From positions 1 through 11,445 of the forward strand of contig JAEZDB010000200.1 in the NCBI GenBank assembly GCA_023429855.1: 11,445 bases of DNA, written 5' to 3'. Origin of the DNA: Actinomycetes bacterium. Lineage in GTDB: Bacteria > Actinomycetota > Thermoleophilia > Solirubrobacterales > Solirubrobacteraceae. A program made the position numbers and the translations under genes. The notes under the pieces are model-generated. The model did no database searches. It worked only from the letters and a program-made list of their open reading frames with translations, and was not told the DNA's origin. Shown in pieces: positions 6,761 to 11,445 of the stretch; the first letter of the stretch is position 1, and each line of letters opens with the position of its first letter.

Positions 6761-7306
6761 ATATGTCGAGCCTAACCGGCTCGGGCGGACGGAACCTGCT
6801 GATTGGTTAGAGGATTCCGCAGCCGCGCTCACCTTGAACCGCACCGTCTTCTCGGGGCCCTCTGGAAGGGCGACAAAGTGCGTGTGGAGGTGGGCGACCG
6901 AGCCGCCGTTGTAGCGCATGTCGCCCGACCGCTCGACCGTCGCGGTGGCCAGCGGTTGCAGCTGTTCTTTGAGCATGCGCTTGATCGCCCACATCTCGGC
7001 GCCGGCCTCGTCGGGCAGTTCGTCGAACGAACGCACATGCCGGTGCGGCACGATCAAATAGTGGGCAACAGTGCCCGCATATGGGAAGTCGTTCTTCGTG
7101 ACATAGAAAAACTCGCCCGACCACTCGATCGGCTCGCGGTGGTAGTCGGCCACATGCTCAGGGCAGAAGATGCAGATGCCGTCGGCCTCGAGCTGCTCCA
7201 TGTACGCCAGCTGCTCGGCCGTGCGGGCCGCCGCCATCTCGTAGAGCGCGCCCGGAGCGCCGGTTGGCGGGCCGCCGCCGACCTCGCGGTGCTCGTCGTC
7301 AATCAT
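6212..7306 (-). CDS. HIT-family protein read in frame into a second domain (364 codons without a stop)
   Basis: Residues 1-182 are a histidine triad protein. It has CIFC (45-48, a possible zinc pair), the fold motif HYLIVPHRHV (82-91) and the active site HLHTHFV (139-145; H139, H141, H143). HIT proteins hydrolyse or transfer nucleotidyl groups through a covalent histidine intermediate; the substrate here is unknown. The start is ATG at 7306, overlapping the folA stop as ATGA. After RFKVS (156-160) a Ser/Gly/Arg-rich stretch (about 161-182) leads into a second domain beginning with M183, and no stop codon intervenes. The stretch is AT-rich for this genome and includes a rare TTA leucine codon overlapping a -10-like element. 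Two readings remain: a true fusion protein, or two genes where the first has lost its stop. The second domain is described separately. Confidence 0.8.
   Translation of the reverse strand: MIDDEHREVGGGPPTGAPGALYEMAAARTAEQLAYMEQLEADGICIFCPEHVADYHREPIEWSGEFFYVTKNDFPYAGTVAHYLIVPHRHVRSFDELPDEAGAEMWAIKRMLKEQLQPLATATVERSGDMRYNGGSVAHLHTHFVALPEGPEKTVRFKVSAAAESSNQSAGSVRPSRLGSTYMGEQHAAFGEPLLERPNWFGGRLLTADDLDLQQSYVRERMRRRNRLLHGWGVIRGLDVLPGAGVHLVVSAGFALDRAGNEIIVPTDTVIDARLAGLAGPDAIHWLAVRWDECPTGELPAPRPEDPPVAAAWCEDFELAVLDKEPAQGPSTPWVALATVAWDGDATLTIDSTVRRLIQVPVEP
6769..6774 (-). promoter_or_regulatory. Internal -10 element before the ATG at 6760
   Basis: TAGGCT fits TANNNT. Eight nt separate it from ATG 6760, the same spacing as at dapE, hflX and thyA. 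It lies inside the HIT reading frame, in an AT-richer stretch without a Shine-Dalgarno. It suggests that the second domain is also made from its own leaderless transcript. Confidence 0.45.
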
Positions 7307-7857
7307 GCGCCGTTGCGGGTCGTCAGATCGGCGATCGAGTGGTCCTCCGGCGCGCCACCCGTTCCGGCCGCAGGCTCGTAGATGCGGATCGTGAACGCCG
7401 TCCCGTCGTCTTCGACGACCGGCTCGTGCGACTTCACGACCACCCAGCCGCGCCCGAGCGGCGGGAAGAACGCGTCGCCTGCCGGCGCGAGATCGACCTC
7501 CGTGGCGTAGACCCGCCCGATCAGCCCATTCCGCAGCGCCTCGCCGTAGGTACGACCGCCTCCGATCACGAAGCCGTCGCGGCCTTCGATGGCCGCCGCG
7601 GCATCGGCGAGCGAGTGGAAGATCTCGGCGCCGTCGCCCGGGTCGTAGTCGCGGTTCTCGGTGAGGACGAGGTTGCGCCGGCCCGGGAGCGGGCGGAACT
7701 TCGCGGGGATCGACTCGTAGGTCTTGCGGCCCATGATCACCGGGTGCCCGAAGGTGAGCTCGCGGAAGTGCTTGAGGTCGCTTGGCAGGTGCCAGGGCAG
7801 GTCGCCGTCGTCGCCGATCACGCGATTGCGGCCGTAGGCCACCACGATGGCAAGCAC
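7303..7857 (-). CDS. folA: Dihydrofolate reductase
   Basis: NADPH-dependent reduction of dihydrofolate to tetrahydrofolate, closing the cycle opened by ThyA. The 184-residue protein has the usual motifs: AIVVAYGRNRVIG (3-15), the substrate loop DLPWHLPSDLKHF (19-31; the acid equivalent to E. coli Asp27 is D27), IMGRKTYESI (41-50) and the cofactor motif VIGGGRTYGEAL (97-108). A C-terminal tail of about 20 residues beyond RIYEPA makes it slightly longer than the usual 160-170. The start is GTG at 7857, two nt behind the stop of the small membrane ORF. No Shine-Dalgarno is obvious, so translation is probably coupled. The stop overlaps the HIT start (ATGA). Adjacency of thyA and folA is common in bacteria and supports both calls. 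Confidence 0.95.
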   Translation of the reverse strand: MLAIVVAYGRNRVIGDDGDLPWHLPSDLKHFRELTFGHPVIMGRKTYESIPAKFRPLPGRRNLVLTENRDYDPGDGAEIFHSLADAAAAIEGRDGFVIGGGRTYGEALRNGLIGRVYATEVDLAPAGDAFFPPLGRGWVVVKSHEPVVEDDGTAFTIRIYEPAAGTGGAPEDHSIADLTTRNGA

Positions 7858-7859
7858 GG

Positions 7860-7937
7860 CTAGCGGGCCGTCTTGACGCGGAACACGAGACTGCCAACCA
7901 CGGCCAGCGCCACGGCGATCAGCACGGGGCGGATCAC
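7860..7937 (-). CDS. 25-residue single-pass membrane microprotein between thyA and folA
   Basis: A short frame starting with GTG at 7937, overlapping the thyA stop as GTGA. It ends in TAG at 7862-7860, two nt before the folA GTG. The peptide is Met-Ile-Arg, then the hydrophobic run PVLIAVALAVVGSLVF, then a basic end RVKTAR. That is the right length and composition for one transmembrane helix with the C-terminus on the cytosolic side. The frame fills the gap between two certain genes exactly, with junctions like those elsewhere in the operon, which favours a real gene over chance. I know of no named family. It could anchor or regulate the thymidylate enzymes, act as a coupling cistron that carries ribosomes from thyA to folA, or be non-functional. 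Confidence 0.5.
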   Translation of the reverse strand: MIRPVLIAVALAVVGSLVFRVKTAR

Positions 7938-8845
7938 GTGAGCACCGGGATCGACTTCATGCTCGGATGCGGGTGGTAGTCCGAGAGCGCGAAGTGGTCG
8001 GCGCGGAAGTCGTGGATGTCGGTCACGCGCTTGCCGGCCTCGGTCAGCTCGAGCGTCGGCAGCGGCAGCGGCTCGCGGGAGAGCATCTCGTCGACGTGCT
8101 CGATCTGGTTGGCGTAGATGTGCGCGTACTGGATCCAGTGCACGTACTCGACGAGCTCGAAGCCCGTGAGGTGCTCGATCATCAGGCCCAGCGCGTTGTA
8201 CTGGACCATGTTCGACGGGACGCCCACCGGCGTGTCGCCCGAGCGCTGGTTGTGGACGATGTGGAGCTTGTCGCCGAAGACCATCGCGTGGATCCAGCCG
8301 TGGCACGGGGCGATCGTGTTGCGCGACTTCGTCGTCGCCGTGCGGTGGTTGGCCTGCGGGATCCACGGGCTCATCAGCGCCGTGCGGTCCATCGGCAGGT
8401 CCTTGAGCTTCTGGATCAGCGCCGGGAGCTGATCGAAGCCGCGGTCGGCTTCGTCGTCGAGGTTCGTCGTGAAGTTCTGGAACGCGTGGCCGTAGGAGCC
8501 GGGGCCGAGATCGCCGGGCTGCAGGCCGCGCGAGGCGGTCTTCTTCTCCGTCGCCCACGGACCCCACCAGTCGCAGCCGAACGCCTTGAACTCGTCGAGG
8601 GTGCGGGCACCGTTGATGAAGGCGCACAGCTCGCCGATCGCCTTGTCGTAGAAGCCGCTGATCGAGCGCTCCGTGATCACGGCTGCCCCCTGAGCCATCG
8701 GGAACCGCATCGAGAGGCCGGCCACGGCGAGCGCGTCCTCGCCCTGCTTCGTCTGGACCCGCACGCCCTGCTCGCGGATGGTCCGGAGCATGTCTTGGTA
8801 CTGGGTGCTGGGGCGCCGCTCGTCGAACGGAAGGTAGTTCGGCAT
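7934..8845 (-). CDS. thyA: Thymidylate synthase (divergent ThyA type)
   Basis: Converts dUMP and methylene-tetrahydrofolate to dTMP and dihydrofolate. The 303-residue product keeps the ThyA signature: E72 in AIGELCAF, LGPGSYGHAF (113-122; cf. LGPVYG), catalytic C181 in IAPCHGW, QRSGDTPVG (200-208; phosphate-binding R201), N212 in VPSNMVQY, AHIYANQ (241-247; H242 and Y244), LSREPLPLP (255-263) and a C-terminal YHPHP (290-294). N212 favours dUMP over dCMP as substrate. It is divergent: the N-terminal RTGT-type phosphate loop is not recognisable (VQTKQG instead), the segment before C181 is longer, and the usual paired arginines are not both evident. ATG at 8845 is preferred over GTG 8848 because a -10 element lies exactly 8 nt upstream of it. 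First gene of the thyA operon; its stop overlaps the microprotein start (GTGA). It is divergent from the gene at 8914. Confidence 0.9.
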   Translation of the reverse strand: MPNYLPFDERRPSTQYQDMLRTIREQGVRVQTKQGEDALAVAGLSMRFPMAQGAAVITERSISGFYDKAIGELCAFINGARTLDEFKAFGCDWWGPWATEKKTASRGLQPGDLGPGSYGHAFQNFTTNLDDEADRGFDQLPALIQKLKDLPMDRTALMSPWIPQANHRTATTKSRNTIAPCHGWIHAMVFGDKLHIVHNQRSGDTPVGVPSNMVQYNALGLMIEHLTGFELVEYVHWIQYAHIYANQIEHVDEMLSREPLPLPTLELTEAGKRVTDIHDFRADHFALSDYHPHPSMKSIPVLT

Positions 8846-8853
8846 CACCCTCG

Positions 8854-8859
8854 AGAGTA
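8854..8859 (-). promoter_or_regulatory. -10 element of the thyA operon, leaderless start
   Basis: TACTCT fits TANNNT. Eight nt separate it from ATG 8845, the same distance as in three other starts of this window. The spacing argues for ATG 8845 rather than GTG 8848 as the thyA start. No clear -35 box is visible; CCTACA about 18 nt upstream is a poor match. Confidence 0.5.
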
Positions 8860-8879
8860 GAGGCGCGCGCGGGCGCCTG

Positions 8880-8885
8880 TAGGGT
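8880..8885 (+). promoter_or_regulatory. Candidate -10 element of the nucleotidyltransferase operon
   Basis: TAGGGT fits TANNNT and lies 28 nt before ATG 8914, so the transcript would have a short leader of about 20 nt. That leader has no Shine-Dalgarno. Unlike the other promoters here it does not abut the start codon, so the call is weaker. It sits 20 bp from the thyA -10 on the opposite strand, making a very compact divergent region. Confidence 0.25.
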
Positions 8886-8913
8886 TCCGGGGGCTGAACC
8901 TCAGCATTTTGCG

Positions 8914-9522
8914 ATGACCGGAACCACGAGCAGCACCGACAACGGCGGCGGGATCCTCGGCCCGAACGTGAACTTCGCTGAGCGGCTCGTCCCGTCGCTG
9001 GAGGAGATGACGAAGAAGGTCGAGCACCTGCGCGGCCTCGGGTTCACGATTGTGCTCACCTCGGGCTCGTTCGACCTGATCCACCTCGGCCACGTGAAGT
9101 ACCTCGCCGCGGCCAAGGCGCTCGGCGGCATCCTCGTCGTCGGCGTCGACTCCGACGCCAAGATCCGCCGCCGCAAAGGCGAGGACCGGCCGATGGTCCC
9201 CGAGGGCGAGCGCCTGGAGCTGCTCGCGCACCAGCGGCCGGTCGACCTGATCTACCTCAAGGACGACGCCGATCCCAAGTGGGCGCTCATCAAGGCCGTC
9301 TCGCCCGACGTGCTCGTGCTCACGGCCGACCACTCCTACTCGGGCGCCGAGCTTGAGGCGCTGCGCGAGTACTGCGGGCACGTCGAGGTGCTGCCGCGCC
9401 AGTCGGCGGTGACGACCTCTGAGCGGATCCGCCAGATGTACATGCACCTCGGCGACAAGCTCGGTCCGGCGCTGGCCGATGTGCTCCCGGGCCTGATCGA
9501 CAACATCCTCAAGCGGCGATGA
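8914..9522 (+). CDS. HIGH-motif nucleotidyltransferase (cytidylyltransferase-like family)
   Basis: Member of the nucleotidylyltransferase superfamily, which transfers AMP or CMP from the nucleoside triphosphate to a phosphorylated substrate and releases pyrophosphate. The 202-residue product has SGSFDLIHLGHVKYL (50-64), containing the HxGH nucleotide-binding motif at 57-60. GVDSDAKIRRRKGEDRPM (77-94) and the ERLELL helix (99-104) follow, then TTSERI (167-172), equivalent to the ISTT/S motif near the end of the fold. The layout resembles the heptose-1-phosphate adenylyltransferase domain of HldE, glycerol-3-phosphate cytidylyltransferase and archaeal RibL. No heptose, teichoic acid or flavin genes are nearby to decide the substrate. 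About 45 residues precede the core. ATG 8914 is the likely start; no Shine-Dalgarno is seen. The next gene follows after 19 bp, and thyA is divergent 68 bp away. A role linked to deoxynucleotide metabolism is inferred from context only. Confidence 0.85.
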   Translation: MTGTTSSTDNGGGILGPNVNFAERLVPSLEEMTKKVEHLRGLGFTIVLTSGSFDLIHLGHVKYLAAAKALGGILVVGVDSDAKIRRRKGEDRPMVPEGERLELLAHQRPVDLIYLKDDADPKWALIKAVSPDVLVLTADHSYSGAELEALREYCGHVEVLPRQSAVTTSERIRQMYMHLGDKLGPALADVLPGLIDNILKRR

Positions 9523-9541
9523 CCTCGCGGGCAGGCCGCGG

Positions 9542-10393
9542 ATGAGCGCGCCGACCCACGCCGTCGTCGCCTACGTGCCGGTGCTCCACGAGGGCTACCG
9601 GCGGTTCCTCGACGCCCACGGGGTTGGTCTGCCGTTCTACGTGCTCGGGCGCGACCTCTACGCCGACTACCGGCCGCTCGCCAAAGACATCCGCGCGCTC
9701 GACCCGAAGCTGGTCGCGCGGGCGATCGCGGCGTGGGGCGTGGCATCGTCGGTCGAGGTGCTCGACGAGGCTGGGGCTGCGGCACTGGCCGAGTCCGGCA
9801 CGGCGCTGGTCATGCCGTCGGAAGACGTGTCGTACCAGGTGGCCGAGCGCTACTTTCCGCGGAACCCGGTCACCTACGCCTCGGTGTTCCTGCGGTGGGA
9901 CAAGCGCAAGAGCGTCGAGCTGCTCACGCCGCCCGCTGCGCCCGTTGCGCCGGCCGACGAGGTCTGGGGCGACCTCGCTGCCGCAGCCGAGCAGGAGGCT
10001 GCTGGGAGCGTCGACTGGTGGCGGCAGGTCGGGGCGGCGCTGCGCCTGGTCGACGGCACCGTGCTGACGGCCCGGAACGAGCTGAACCCGACGCCGCAGG
10101 CGGCCTACGCCGTCGGCGACCCGCGCAGCAACTTCTACAAGGGCGTGCACCTCGAGCTGTCGCTGGCGACCCATGCCGAGGCGGCGCTGATCGCGCGGGC
10201 CGCGCGCGAGGGCCGGGCGACCGAGGGCGCGTCGATCTACGTGACCGACTTTCCTTGCCCGCCGTGCGCGAAGCTCATCGCGGGCGCCGGCGTCGCGCGG
10301 GTCTACTACCGCCAGGGCTATGCGGTGCTCGACGGGGCCGACGTGCTGCAGGCTGCGAGCGTCGAGATGGTGCACGTCGGCGACGATGCCTGA
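9542..10393 (+). CDS. dCMP/cytidine-deaminase-fold protein with an unrecognised N-terminal domain
   Basis: The C-terminal half (about 140-283) is a zinc-dependent deaminase of the dCMP deaminase type. H211 and E213 lie in THAEAAL; FPCPPCAKLI supplies C239 and C242. N-terminal to these, TARNELNPTP and the NFYKGVHLELSLATHAE stretch fit the family. dCMP deaminase would make dUMP for the neighbouring ThyA. The N-terminal half (about 1-130) begins AVVAYVPVLHEGYRRFL and continues with VLGRDLYADYRPLAKDIRAL and a predicted alpha/beta pattern. I do not recognise it as a named domain; a Rossmann-like nucleotide-binding fold is a guess. Ordinary dCMP deaminases have about 150-190 residues, so the 283 here reflects a real extra domain. 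ATG at 9542 lies 19 bp after the nucleotidyltransferase stop. Activity on another cytosine- or guanine-like substrate is possible. Confidence 0.75.
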   Translation: MSAPTHAVVAYVPVLHEGYRRFLDAHGVGLPFYVLGRDLYADYRPLAKDIRALDPKLVARAIAAWGVASSVEVLDEAGAAALAESGTALVMPSEDVSYQVAERYFPRNPVTYASVFLRWDKRKSVELLTPPAAPVAPADEVWGDLAAAAEQEAAGSVDWWRQVGAALRLVDGTVLTARNELNPTPQAAYAVGDPRSNFYKGVHLELSLATHAEAALIARAAREGRATEGASIYVTDFPCPPCAKLIAGAGVARVYYRQGYAVLDGADVLQAASVEMVHVGDDA

Positions 10394-10405
10394 CACCGCC
10401 CGTCC

Positions 10406-11188
10406 TTGAGCATCCTGCTCGCCAAGCTGGCGCTCGCGCCGGCCTTCGTCGTGCTCGTGTCGCTGGTCGCGCGCCGGTTCGGGCCGCGCATCGGCGGACT
10501 GTTCGGCGGGCTGCCGGTCGTCGCTGGGCCGATCCTCTTCATCTACGCCCTGGAGCAGGGCGAGGCGTTCGCCGCAGAGGCGGCCACCAACAGCCTCGCC
10601 GCGCTCGTCGCGCTCAGCGCGTTCGTCCTGACCGTGGCGTTTCTCGGGCCACGGCTCGGCGCGGTCGGGAGCGTGGTGCTCGGATGGGGCGTGTTCCTGG
10701 CGGTCGGGGCGGCAGTCTCGGTGCCGTCGTTCGTCCCCGCAGCTGCCCTCGCACTCTGCGCCGTCGCGTTTGCCGCGGCCTTGGCCGTCTTCCCGCACCC
10801 AGCGGCTGGCGAGGCGCCCGAGCCGCCGCAGCGGCCCAAGCACGACCTGGCCCTGCGCGGCAGCGTCGCAGCGGCGATGGTCTTCGCGCTCACCTCCGTC
10901 GCGGCGCACCTCGGCCCGACTGCCAGCGGGATCCTCGCGCCGTTCCCGATCATCACGAGCGTCCTCGCGGGCTTCTCGACCGCTCACGAGACTCGCGCGA
11001 CGACGCTCCAGCTCCTGCGCAACATGGTCCGCGGCTTCTACGCCTTCGCGGGCTTCCTCTTCACGGTCGCGGTCAGTGTCGAGCCCCTGGGCACCGCTGC
11101 GGCGTTCATCGCCGCGATCGCTGTCACCGTCGCGGTCCAGGCCACGTTTCTCCTCTGGGACCTGCGCCGCACGCCAGTCGCCGCCTAG
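10406..11188 (+). CDS. Multi-pass membrane protein with internal duplication, function unknown
   Basis: A 260-residue hydrophobic protein with about 8-9 probable membrane segments and one hydrophilic loop (about 131-150, rich in Pro, Glu and Lys) dividing it into two halves. The halves are related. FGPRIGGLFGGLPVVAGPI (25-43) parallels LGPTASGILAPFPIITSVL (169-187), each followed by an aromatic/alanine stretch and an Asn or Gln-rich helix. This suggests duplication and fusion of a four-helix unit of the kind seen in small uncharacterised membrane proteins such as the GlpM group; that comparison is tentative. The start is TTG at 10406, 12 nt after the in-frame stop of the deaminase gene, so nothing longer is possible. 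It is probably cotranscribed with the two genes upstream. No transport motif identifies a substrate. Confidence 0.78.
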   Translation: MSILLAKLALAPAFVVLVSLVARRFGPRIGGLFGGLPVVAGPILFIYALEQGEAFAAEAATNSLAALVALSAFVLTVAFLGPRLGAVGSVVLGWGVFLAVGAAVSVPSFVPAAALALCAVAFAAALAVFPHPAAGEAPEPPQRPKHDLALRGSVAAAMVFALTSVAAHLGPTASGILAPFPIITSVLAGFSTAHETRATTLQLLRNMVRGFYAFAGFLFTVAVSVEPLGTAAAFIAAIAVTVAVQATFLLWDLRRTPVAA

Positions 11189-11258
11189 ACCTTCGAGGCC
11201 GTTGGAGCACCCGGTGGCTTCCGCGGCGAACATCGCGGCGCGTCTCAGCCCACCCAAG
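11189..11258. other. Non-coding spacer after the membrane protein gene
   Basis: Seventy bp between the TAG stop of the membrane protein and the tandem repeats. No credible gene and no clear stem-loop followed by T residues were seen, so termination of the plus-strand operon is not explained here. Confidence 0.4.
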
Positions 11259-11445
11259 GGTCTGTCGGAGTTGTCGGTGCTTCTCGCGGTGATCTTCGAC
11301 AGGCGCCGATGGGAGTGAGCGGTCTGTCGGAGTTGTCGGTGGCTTTCGCGGTGATCCTCGACAGGCGCCGATGGGAGTGAGCGGTCTGTCGGAGTTGTCG
11401 GTGGTTTTCGCGGTGATCCTCGACGGACGCTGAATGGGAGTGAGC
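11259..11445. repeat. Three tandem 62-63 bp repeats reaching the window edge
   Basis: Units at 11259-11320 (62 bp), 11321-11382 (62 bp) and 11383-11445 (63 bp) follow head to tail with few differences. Each begins GGTCTGTCGGAGTTGTCGG and ends ATGGGAGTGAGC. Unit 3 diverges in its last third and carries one extra base. Each unit contains TGTCGG twice, three bases apart. Units 1 and 2 also have a CTGTCG...CGACAG inverted pair that could fold. A length of 62 is not a multiple of 3, and each unit carries a TGA in the frame that reads LSELSV, so this is not a coding repeat. There are no unique spacers, so it is not CRISPR. The window ends with unit 3, so more copies may follow. Confidence 0.9.

Noticed and set aside
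7934..8845. Reading the ThyA homologue as a phage-like dCMP or dUMP hydroxymethylase in a DNA-modification cluster
   Set aside because: N212 is kept, as in dUMP-using synthases. folA is in the same operon, and no modification or phage genes are visible.
8894..8917. Seven-codon leader peptide starting with CTG at 8894, overlapping ATG 8914 as ATGA
   Set aside because: It sits 8 nt behind TAGGGT, but CTG is a poor start and there is no codon pattern or supporting structure.
9509..11257. Minus-strand open frame of about 580 codons opposite the deaminase and membrane protein genes
   Set aside because: The product is almost entirely Arg/Asp/Glu/Gly-rich, with none of the motifs seen on the plus strand, where two well-supported proteins lie.
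11259..11445. CRISPR array
   Set aside because: Units are directly contiguous and similar throughout; there are no unique spacers and no cas genes.

Overview
The window looks like chromosomal DNA of a high-GC actinobacterium. The evidence is strong GC bias at third codon positions, DapD and DapE of the actinobacterial type, and several genes whose start codons sit 8 nt behind a TANNNT element (leaderless transcription). A deep-branching lineage such as Thermoleophilia/Solirubrobacterales is my guess, not something the sequence proves. No rRNA, tRNA, insertion sequence or CRISPR array was seen.

Layout. (1) 1-258, minus: 5' part of a major facilitator transporter, running off the window. (2) 259-506: non-coding, with an 18-bp inverted repeat just behind the dap genes. 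(3) 507-4170, minus: operon dapE-dapC-dapD joined by 4-bp ATGA and GTGA overlaps. It encodes the three succinylase-branch steps towards meso-diaminopimelate and lysine. (4) 4171-4270: a 100-bp divergent promoter region. (5) 4271-6233, plus: hflX overlapping dut. (6) 6212-8845, minus: thyA, a 25-codon membrane microprotein, folA, and a HIT-family gene that runs without a stop codon into a second domain. All junctions in this run are tight or overlapping. (7) 8914-11188, plus: a HIGH-motif nucleotidyltransferase, a dCMP-deaminase-like protein with an unrecognised N-terminal domain, and a duplicated multi-pass membrane protein. (8) 11189-11445: non-coding, ending in three 62-63 bp tandem repeats that reach the window edge.

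How the genes fit together. The dap operon is housekeeping cell-wall and lysine metabolism. The right half is a thymidylate-centred neighbourhood: Dut (dUTP to dUMP), the deaminase-like protein (possibly dCMP to dUMP), ThyA (dUMP to dTMP, producing dihydrofolate) and FolA (recycling dihydrofolate). Proteins of unassigned role sit among them: the microprotein, the HIT protein with its extra domain, the nucleotidyltransferase and the deaminase's N-terminal domain. The most interesting points are the microprotein between thyA and folA, the stop-less HIT/second-domain junction with an apparent internal leaderless promoter, the nucleotidyltransferase-deaminase pair facing thyA, and the uniform TANNNT-N8-start arrangement.
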